From positions 1 to 6,779 of the forward strand of contig DRGT01000023.1 of assembly GCA_011055585.1 (NCBI GenBank): a stretch of 6,779 nt of DNA. The letters are read 5' to 3'. The notes under the pieces were generated by a model, which saw nothing but the letters and a program-made list of their open reading frames with translations, was not told the origin of the DNA and made no database searches. Position numbers and translations under genes: made by a program. Of the stretch, positions 1 through 4,978 are shown in pieces. Positions within the stretch are counted from its first letter, which is position 1, and the number at the start of each line of letters is the position of its first letter. Origin of the DNA: Candidatus Nitrosopumilus sp. GTDB taxonomy: Archaea > Thermoproteota > Nitrososphaeria > Nitrososphaerales > Nitrosopumilaceae.

Positions 1-131
1 GTTTTGGAGTAGGATTAATTGCAGGTTTGTTAATTTCTAATCCCAGACCTGGTTTTGTAACCATTCCTACTCCTTCCCCACCATCAATTTCAATTTGATT
101 AATATTTTCATTCAAAGATACATCAACAATT
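1..131. repeat. Direct repeat copy A (internal cbiD segment, truncated by window edge)
   Basis: Each position p matches p+1378 in the intact cbiD gene. By eye, 126 of 131 bases agree, with mismatches at 9, 44, 62, 64 and 77. Similarity stops abruptly after 131, in a T-rich stretch where the sequence becomes cbiG. The repeat continues to the window edge, so its true length is unknown. Confidence 0.9.
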
Positions 132-634
132 TTTTCCTCATTAACCATTAATGCACTAATTTTTGTTACAGTAGAATCATCATCTATTTTCCATCCAAAC
201 TCTCTTCCTACAAGATCAACAGGAATAGTTTTGTTAACATCAGCTGCAGTAGTGATTACAGGTATTGCACCAAGTTTTTTTGCAATTTGTTCAGTTAATT
301 CATTTGCACCTCCAAGATGACCAGAAAGTGCACTTATCACAAAATTCGTTTTATCATCTATAACAAGAACAGCAGGATCAGTCTTTTTGTCCTTGATGTG
401 AGAAGATAACAGTCTAATTACGGCGCCAAGAGAAAACAAACAAATCAAAGCATCACTTGTTTTGAAAAGTTTTACAATTTTTTCAGAAGTTGATTCAGAA
501 TACCATTCTATTTCAGAAGCATTATCGGAGAATTTTTCTGGGGCAAAAACTGTCCAAGAGGGATATAGTTCCTTTAAAGATAATCCAATTTTTACTCCAT
601 TTTTTGTAATTGCGAGAACTGAAATTTTTTCCAC
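1..634 (-). CDS. Hybrid gene: CbiG N-terminal part fused in frame to a CbiD fragment (3' end beyond window)
   Basis: Reading from a GTG at 634 gives 211 codons with no stop before the window edge. Residues about 60-168 are clearly CbiG (cobalt-precorrin-5A hydrolase): ALICLFSLGAVIRLL (62-76), a KKTDPAVLVID block (83-93), SGHLGGAN (104-111) and PVITTAADV (125-133), followed by the start of the CbiG middle region up to VNEEK (164-168). A normal CbiG would continue through its middle and C-terminal domains. Here, residues 169-211 are instead CbiD sequence, matching CbiD from Ile84 onward with two substitutions (V to M, I to T). The frame stays open across the join. The GTG is chosen because the frame has a TAA at 655 and no ATG; no Shine-Dalgarno motif is seen. 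It follows cbiD by 31 bases, so it is probably cotranscribed with it. As it stands the product lacks the CbiG C-terminal domain and is unlikely to be a working hydrolase. It may be a duplication scar or an assembly chimera. The CbiG identity is secure; the status of the fusion is not. Confidence 0.75.
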   Translation of the reverse strand, partial: MEKISVLAITKNGVKIGLSLKELYPSWTVFAPEKFSDNASEIEWYSESTSEKIVKLFKTSDALICLFSLGAVIRLLSSHIKDKKTDPAVLVIDDKTNFVISALSGHLGGANELTEQIAKKLGAIPVITTAADVNKTIPVDLVGREFGWKIDDDSTVTKISALMVNEEKIVDVSLNENINQIEIDGGEGVGMVTKPGLGLEINKPAINPTPK

Positions 635-665
635 AATACAATCATTTCTAATTTAATAAAATATC

Positions 666-1757
666 TTACTTTTCAGGATATCTAGTCAATATAGAGCCAT
701 CAAAATCAAATAGTACTACTTCAAGCACGACTTTATTTTCAGAATACTCTATCATATGATCATAAACCTTTGAACAAACTTTAATAAAAAATTCGTTTAG
801 TTGATTCTCCTGAATTATTTCTTGAACATGTCTAGCTGTGTTAGCCTTTTTTATTTGTTCAACTAGTTCTTCATTTGCCCCACTATTTTTTGCGAGATCT
901 GCAAGAAAACTCATGTCAACTTTTGAACCTTTAACATGGGTCTGCTTAACTCCCATTGCCATTTTAGAAAGTTTTCCAATAAATCCTACAACATATGCCT
1001 TTTTGATTCCTTTTTTTGCACATTGCTGGATTGTATAACCAGAAAAGTCTCCCATTGTAACAAAACAATGTTCAGGTAAGTCTACAAATGTTTTTGAAAA
1101 TTCTTCACTTCTTCCACCAGTTGTTAACACAACCGTATCATTACCAAGAGCTAATGAAACATCTAGATTTTGTCTAATAGATGCAGCAAATGATGCAGTA
1201 GAATATGGAATTACAATACCAGATGTTCCAAGAATTGAAATTCCACCAATTATTCCCAGTCTAGGATTGTCAGTCTTCAAAGCTAATTCTTTTCCTTTTG
1301 GAACTGAAATTACAATTCTTATTCCATTTTTTGCAAGTACATCTTTTGCAATCTCATTCAAATTTGCATTAATCATTTGTTTTGGAATAGGATTAATTGC
1401 AGGTTTGTTAATTTCTAATCCTAGACCTGGTTTTGTAACTACTCCTACTCCTTCTCCACCATCAATTTCAATTTGATTAATATTTTCATTCAAAGATACA
1501 TCAACAATTATTTCTGCTCCATGAGTTACATCTGGATCATCTCCTGCATCTTTAATTACAGAACATCGCGCAGAATTCTCAGTAAATTTACAATTTTCAA
1601 TTTTAATTTTTATTGAATTACCTTTAGGTAAAGTAACATCTACACCTTCAACTTTTTGTTGTTTAATAATTGATAATATGGCAGCTTTTGCTGATGCTGT
1701 AGCACATGTACCTGTAGTAAAACCCTTCCTAAGTTTCTGTTTTTGTACTTCTTCCAA
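666..1757 (-). CDS. cbiD: Cobalt-precorrin-5B C1-methyltransferase CbiD
   Basis: CbiD uses SAM to methylate C1 of cobalt-precorrin-5B in the anaerobic (early cobalt insertion) route to cobalamin; it is cytoplasmic. The family signature LRKGFTTGTCATASAKAA stands near the N-terminus (residues 9-26 from the TTG start). It is followed by IKDAGDDPDVTHGAEI (68-83), GGEGVGVVTKPGLGLEINKP and NPRLGIIGGISILGTSGIV. The C-terminal half has ALGNDTVVLTTGGRSEE, EHCFVTMGDFSGYTIQQCAK and VVGFIGKLSKMAMGV. From TTG at 1757 the protein is 363 residues, usual for the family. The frame stays open up to an ATG at 1898, but that extension is antisense to the SDR gene and has no CbiD-like sequence. A second candidate start is an ATA at 1793, six bases after an AAGGAG. 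Stop is TAA at 668-666. The gene leads directly into the cbiG-like hybrid, and an internal part is duplicated there. Function is secure; the exact start is uncertain. Confidence 0.93.
   Translation of the reverse strand: MEEVQKQKLRKGFTTGTCATASAKAAILSIIKQQKVEGVDVTLPKGNSIKIKIENCKFTENSARCSVIKDAGDDPDVTHGAEIIVDVSLNENINQIEIDGGEGVGVVTKPGLGLEINKPAINPIPKQMINANLNEIAKDVLAKNGIRIVISVPKGKELALKTDNPRLGIIGGISILGTSGIVIPYSTASFAASIRQNLDVSLALGNDTVVLTTGGRSEEFSKTFVDLPEHCFVTMGDFSGYTIQQCAKKGIKKAYVVGFIGKLSKMAMGVKQTHVKGSKVDMSFLADLAKNSGANEELVEQIKKANTARHVQEIIQENQLNEFFIKVCSKVYDHMIEYSENKVVLEVVLFDFDGSILTRYPEK
1379..1509. repeat. Direct repeat copy B (inside intact cbiD)
   Basis: This is the partner of the repeat at 1-131, in the same orientation. 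It encodes CbiD residues from about Ile84, including the GGEGVGVVTKPGLGLEINKP stretch. It sits in uninterrupted cbiD coding sequence, so this is the ancestral context and copy A is the displaced one. Confidence 0.9.
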
Positions 1758-1775
1758 CGTAAAATCAAGAGTATC

Positions 1776-1783
1776 TTTAAAAT
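1776..1783 (+). promoter_or_regulatory. Putative TATA box for the SDR gene
   Basis: TTTAAAAT is centred about 26 bases before the ATG at 1806, the archaeal TATA-to-start distance expected for a leaderless transcript. No Shine-Dalgarno motif precedes this ATG on the plus strand, which fits. The box lies inside the 5' region of cbiD on the other strand. Assigned by position and composition only, in an AT-rich background. Confidence 0.35.
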
Positions 1784-1799
1784 TAAATGTTATAAAATT

Positions 1800-1805
1800 C
1801 TCCTT
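1800..1805 (-). promoter_or_regulatory. Shine-Dalgarno-like site upstream of cbiD
   Basis: On the minus strand this reads AAGGAG. Six bases later comes an in-frame ATA at 1793-1791, the normal spacing for a start codon; the next plausible start (TTG, 1757) is 42 bases away. Either CbiD starts at ATA, or an ATG has been altered to ATA, or the motif is chance. It abuts the ATG of the divergent SDR gene at 1806. Confidence 0.4.
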
Positions 1806-2675
1806 ATGAAAAATCAACAATTGCGCATTGCTATTACTGGTGCCAACGGCTTTGTAGCAAGAAATCTTCGTAGGATTTTGTATGAAGAGAAAATCCATTC
1901 AATATGTATTGCCAGAAGAAATTTTCAAAATTATAAATCTGAAACTAAAATTATCTCTGAGAAATATTCTACAAAATTAGTCACACAAATAAAAAATTGT
2001 GATGCCTTAGTTCATCTTATTGGAACTGGACGAGAAACTCGTGAAAATGGGTATCAAGAAACCAATGTAGAATTAACCAAAAAAATAGTTGAAATATGTA
2101 AAAAAGCAAAAATTAAAAAAATTATCTATAACAGTGGACTTGGAGTCTCAGAAAATTCAACTTCGAGTTATTTCATTTCAAAACTAAAAGCTGAACAATC
2201 AATAATTAAATCTGGTTTGGATTATACTATTTTTAGGCCATCATATATTATCGGAAAAGATGATCCACTTTCTCAGAGTTTAAAAAAACAAATTAAAAAA
2301 GGTACTGTAATAATTCCTGGATCTGGTAATTACAAACTACAACCAATCTTTGTAAATGATGTTGCAGAAATAATTTTGAAATCAATCACTTCAAAAAATT
2401 TTTCTAAAAAAATTATTGATTTGGTAGGTCCTAAAACTGTAAGTTTTAAAAATTTTGTAAAAATATTCATTGGTTCAAAAAAAGCAAAAATTAAAAAAAT
2501 AAATCTAGAAAATGCTTATTTTGATGCGCTTCATAATCCAAAAAGCATTTTTGGTGTAGATGATCTCAACATCATGGTTGGTAGTTTTACTGGAAACTTT
2601 AGAACTTTAGAAAAAGTATCAGGTATAAAATTAAAATCATATGAGGAAATTTTAGATTCCAGCTGCCTGTCGTAA
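1806..2675 (+). CDS. NAD(P)-binding atypical SDR oxidoreductase (NDUFA9-like epimerase family)
   Basis: This is a 289-residue protein with a Rossmann fold of the extended/atypical short-chain dehydrogenase type. The dinucleotide-binding motif is at the N-terminus, [14 protein letters not shown] (8-21). Further landmarks are [12 protein letters not shown] (66-77), the strand IIYNSGLG (106-113), a YxxxK catalytic pair (Tyr122, Lys126), and FRPSYIIG (143-150). [19 protein letters not shown] stretch then follows, characteristic of the NDUFA9/atypical-SDR group. Members bind NAD(P)H; their substrates are mostly unknown, and I cannot assign one here. An open frame extends up to an ATG at 1743, but the start at 1806 is preferred. 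It puts the first beta strand at residue 8, as usual, and places a TATA-like box about 26 bases upstream. The gene is divergent from cbiD and overlaps the metK 3' end by 24 bases tail to tail. It is lysine-rich, with an AAA/ATT-rich KKAKIKKI string occurring twice. Family is fairly sure; the reaction is unknown. Confidence 0.85.
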   Translation: MKNQQLRIAITGANGFVARNLRRILYEEKIHSICIARRNFQNYKSETKIISEKYSTKLVTQIKNCDALVHLIGTGRETRENGYQETNVELTKKIVEICKKAKIKKIIYNSGLGVSENSTSSYFISKLKAEQSIIKSGLDYTIFRPSYIIGKDDPLSQSLKKQIKKGTVIIPGSGNYKLQPIFVNDVAEIILKSITSKNFSKKIIDLVGPKTVSFKNFVKIFIGSKKAKIKKINLENAYFDALHNPKSIFGVDDLNIMVGSFTGNFRTLEKVSGIKLKSYEEILDSSCLS

Positions 2676-3818
2676 TATGTTGGCCTTGTCAGTTTTTTCC
2701 CATGTAAATCCAGGTTCATTTCTACCAAAATGTCCATATGCTGCTGTTTTTTTGTAGATGGGTTTTTTCAAATCTAACTGAGAAATAATGGCCGATGGTC
2801 TCATATCAAAGTGTTTTCTAACTATGTTTTCAATATCTTCTTCAGGAATCTTGCTTGTACCAAATGTGTTAACCATCAAAGAGACTGGTTCAGCAACACC
2901 TATTGCATAAGCTACCTGAACCTCACATCTTTCTGCTAATCCACCTGCAACAATATTTTTTGCAATATATCTACACATGTAGCAAGCTGATCTATCTACT
3001 TTGGATGGATCTTTTCCAGAAAACGCTCCTCCCCCATGACGTCCAAATCCACCATAAGTATCAACAATAATTTTTCTTCCAGTAAGACCTGCATCACCAT
3101 GAGGACCCCCAATTTCAAATTTCCCTGTAGGATTTACGTGAATCTCAATATCATCTTGCCACATATTACCACACACCGGCTTGATTACTTTTTCAATTAA
3201 TGCATCTTTTATCTCACTGTTTGAAACACTTGGATCATGTTGAGTTGAAATTATAATGGTTTCAATTTTTTTTGGTTTATCATTTTCGTATAATATTGAA
3301 ACTAGAGATTTTCCATCTGGTCTAATCCATTCTAGTTCTTTTTTCTTTCTTACCTCTGCAAGTTTTTTTGTAAGCTTATGAGCAAGCAATATGGGTAATG
3401 GCATTAGCTCATCTGTTTCATTTGATGCATAACCAAACATCAAACCTTGATCCCCTGCTCCTTGTTCCTTGTCATCTGTTGCAGTAATACCTTGGCTGAT
3501 ATCTGGACTTTGAGAATGTAATCTCATCATGACTTCGCATGAATCAGCATCAAAAAGTAAATCTGGATTATCATAACCAATTTCCCGAATTGTTTTTCTA
3601 ACCAATTTTTCCTGTTCTTCTTTCCCAAAATTAGCCTTTGAAGTAACTTCGCCTGCAACTGCCACAAATCCCGTAGTAGTCAGAGTTTCTACAGCGACAC
3701 GTGAATCTGGATCTTGCCTTAGATATTCATCTAAAATTGCATCTGAAATCTGGTCACATACCTTATCAGGATGGCCTTCCGTTACTGATTCTGATGTAAA
3801 AAGAAAATTTCTAGCCAT
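2652..3818 (-). CDS. metK: S-adenosylmethionine synthetase, bacterial/eukaryotic type
   Basis: Makes S-adenosylmethionine from methionine and ATP, releasing phosphate and pyrophosphate; cytoplasmic. At 388 residues it has the usual MetK length. The N-terminus reads [20 protein letters not shown], with the ATP-binding GHPDK at 15-19. Family signature 1, [12 protein letters not shown], is at 120-131. The central part has [21 protein letters not shown], and signature 2, [17 protein letters not shown], is at 262-278 with the phosphate-binding Lys and Asp residues in place. No key residue appears missing. The start is an ATG 15 bases after the LSm stop, so the two are probably one transcript. Most archaea use an unrelated-looking archaeal MAT family, so a canonical MetK here suggests ancient acquisition from bacteria. 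It supplies the methyl donor for CbiD and other corrin methyltransferases, although it is not in the cobalamin operon itself. Confidence 0.97.
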   Translation of the reverse strand: MARNFLFTSESVTEGHPDKVCDQISDAILDEYLRQDPDSRVAVETLTTTGFVAVAGEVTSKANFGKEEQEKLVRKTIREIGYDNPDLLFDADSCEVMMRLHSQSPDISQGITATDDKEQGAGDQGLMFGYASNETDELMPLPILLAHKLTKKLAEVRKKKELEWIRPDGKSLVSILYENDKPKKIETIIISTQHDPSVSNSEIKDALIEKVIKPVCGNMWQDDIEIHVNPTGKFEIGGPHGDAGLTGRKIIVDTYGGFGRHGGGAFSGKDPSKVDRSACYMCRYIAKNIVAGGLAERCEVQVAYAIGVAEPVSLMVNTFGTSKIPEEDIENIVRKHFDMRPSAIISQLDLKKPIYKKTAAYGHFGRNEPGFTWEKTDKANILRQAAGI

Positions 3819-3833
3819 AACAAACCCCTGAAA

Positions 3834-4097
3834 TCAGAGTTCATTTTCTAATCTGATGAATAATACATTATTGCCTCGAACAATGACCCGACCATAGTTT
3901 GCAATAACTTTGTCATCACGAATCTCTTCAGCATCAGTCATTATCAAATTCATATAGGAATCAACATTGTCCATTTTTCCTTTGTATTCTACCTCATTTT
4001 TCAGTCTAACAGTAACTTTTTTCTTAGTACTCTTCTGAAGTGTTGTTAATGGTCTTTTAGCACTTGATTGTGACACTGATTTTTCACTTGTGAGCAT
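3834..4097 (-). CDS. LSm family RNA-binding protein (archaeal Sm-like)
   Basis: Sm-like proteins form hexameric or heptameric rings that bind U-rich RNA and act in archaeal RNA processing and turnover. The 87-residue protein carries both Sm motifs. Sm1 covers about residues 27-58 (KVTVRLKNEVEYKGKMDNVD then YMNLIM), with the conserved Gly40, Asp45, Met49 and Asn50. Sm2 is VIVRGNNVLFIRL (71-83), with the RNA-contacting Arg-Gly-Asn. Before the Sm fold is a basic, Ser/Lys-rich tail of about 25 residues that is likely disordered; archaeal LSm proteins often start closer to the fold. The ATG at 4097 is the only ATG before Sm1. The gene leads metK with a 15-base gap and is divergent from the RadB-like gene across 79 bases that must hold both promoters. 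I see no convincing TATA box at the right distance for this gene. Confidence 0.93.
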   Translation of the reverse strand: MLTSEKSVSQSSAKRPLTTLQKSTKKKVTVRLKNEVEYKGKMDNVDSYMNLIMTDAEEIRDDKVIANYGRVIVRGNNVLFIRLENEL

Positions 4098-4145
4098 ACG
4101 ATGTTATCCTGAATAAAAGCCTTGCCTAATAATGAAAAATAATTC

Positions 4146-4154
4146 CTTTTAATT
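4146..4154 (+). promoter_or_regulatory. Putative TATA box for the RadB-like gene
   Basis: CTTTTAATT is centred about 27 bases before the ATG at 4177, matching a leaderless archaeal promoter. There is no Shine-Dalgarno motif before the ATG. Positional inference in AT-rich DNA. Confidence 0.35.
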
Positions 4155-4176
4155 TTGGATAAATGATATTGAATAC

Positions 4177-4827
4177 ATGATCTCAACTAGCATTGAAAAA
4201 TTGGATCACTTTCTTGGAGGAGGCATTAAAAATGGAATCATCACTGATATTTTTGGACCAAATGGAACTGGTAAAACACATTTTTTGATACAAATTTCAA
4301 TTAATTCCCTTCAACAAGGAGGACGGGTTTATTTTCAAGATACAACAGGCGAATTTAGACCTGAAAGAATGCTTGAAGTTATGAAAAATCATAACATGGA
4401 TCATTCATTAATGGATAAAGTAATAGTAAGTAGAATTATTAATTCTGCAGAACAAATTCATGCATTATCAAAAATCTCTGAATCAAATTTTGATTTGATT
4501 GTAATAGACAATATAACTGACTTATTCTCATTTGAATATTCTAAAGATAAATTAACTTTAGAAAAAAACATTGCATTTATGAAATATATGCATGAATTAT
4601 CAAAAATCACAATTCAAAATAACATACCAGTAGTCATCACAAATATGATCCGAAATATTGATCAGCATGAAACTGAAAATTTAGAAAAATCAATTAGCAT
4701 ATTTACTCATACTAAAATAAAACTATCAAAAAAAGGAACTAAATTCACTGGAAAAGTATACTCACCTTTTTCAGAAAAAATATTCAATTACAATATATCT
4801 TCTGACGGCTTGCATAATTCATCTTAA
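4177..4827 (+). CDS. RadB-like RecA/Rad51-superfamily ATPase
   Basis: This is a 216-residue, single-domain RecA-fold ATPase. It lacks the N-terminal helix-hairpin-helix domain of RadA, the architecture of RadB and other archaeal Rad51 paralogues, which assist or regulate RadA in recombinational repair. The N-terminus, STSIEKLDHFLGGGIKNG, is the typical RadA/RadB lead-in. Walker A is GPNGTGKT (27-34, Lys33) and Walker B is LIVID (107-111). The RadA-like motif DTTGEFRPERM is at 55-65. In RadA and Rad51 this motif reads DTE, and the Glu corresponds to the catalytic glutamate of RecA; here position 57 is Thr, so hydrolysis may be weak or absent. VVITNMIRN near residue 150 fits the strand after Walker B. 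It starts a plus-strand series with a small membrane protein and an Lhr helicase. A KaiC-like or aRadC label is a possible alternative; the superfamily is secure. Confidence 0.85.
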   Translation: MISTSIEKLDHFLGGGIKNGIITDIFGPNGTGKTHFLIQISINSLQQGGRVYFQDTTGEFRPERMLEVMKNHNMDHSLMDKVIVSRIINSAEQIHALSKISESNFDLIVIDNITDLFSFEYSKDKLTLEKNIAFMKYMHELSKITIQNNIPVVITNMIRNIDQHETENLEKSISIFTHTKIKLSKKGTKFTGKVYSPFSEKIFNYNISSDGLHNSS

Positions 4828-4828
4828 T

Positions 4829-4836
4829 CTATTTAA
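4829..4836 (+). promoter_or_regulatory. Putative TATA box for the 39-residue membrane protein gene
   Basis: CTATTTAA is centred about 26 bases upstream of the ATG at 4859, directly after the RadB-like stop codon. This suggests that the small gene, and probably the overlapping helicase, has its own leaderless promoter. Assigned by position only. Confidence 0.35.
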
Positions 4837-4858
4837 CCATGAAATTCTGAGATAGGTT

Positions 4859-4978
4859 ATGGCTGGAATTTTTGATTCAATACCTATAATCACAGTTATT
4901 TTATTTGCAATTGGAATTGTTGGCGTAATGGTTTATGAAAGATCGAGGTCAAAACAAACAGAAGAATCAACTGCTTGA
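4859..4978 (+). CDS. Small single-span membrane protein, 39 residues, unknown function
   Basis: ATG at 4859 to TGA at 4978 encodes a 39-residue protein. It has a short N-terminus (MAGIFDS), one hydrophobic segment of about 19 residues (Ile8 to Tyr26) and a polar tail starting ERSRSKQTEES. The basic residues directly after the span predict, by the positive-inside rule, that the tail faces the cytoplasm. I do not recognise a family. Support for it being real: it fills the otherwise empty gap between the RadB-like and helicase genes, has a TATA-like box at the leaderless distance, and is a clean membrane-protein pattern rather than random AT-rich sequence. Its last 44 bases overlap the helicase start in another frame, so the two may be translationally coupled. 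No cysteine or metal-binding motif is present. Confidence 0.6.
   Translation: MAGIFDSIPIITVILFAIGIVGVMVYERSRSKQTEESTA

Noticed and set aside
462..656. Plus-strand reading frame of 64 codons
   Set aside because: It lies opposite the CbiG-coding part of the hybrid gene and has no recognisable domain; the minus strand explains the stretch.
1743..1805. SDR gene starting at the ATG at 1743
   Set aside because: The added 21 residues are antisense to cbiD, precede the Rossmann strand unusually far, and would remove the fitting TATA-like box at 1776-1783.
1758..1898. Longer CbiD starting at the ATG at 1898
   Set aside because: The extra 47 residues are antisense to the SDR gene's start, show no CbiD similarity, and would make the protein longer than the family.
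2101..2500. Near-identical A-rich strings around 2102-2123 and 2480-2501
   Set aside because: Both encode KKAKIKKI in the same AT-rich, lysine-rich gene; low-complexity codon use explains the match, and no wider repeat surrounds them.
4112..4119. TTTTAT-like box on the minus strand upstream of the LSm gene
   Set aside because: It is only about 18 bases before the ATG, so a start 26 bases downstream would fall inside the coding sequence.
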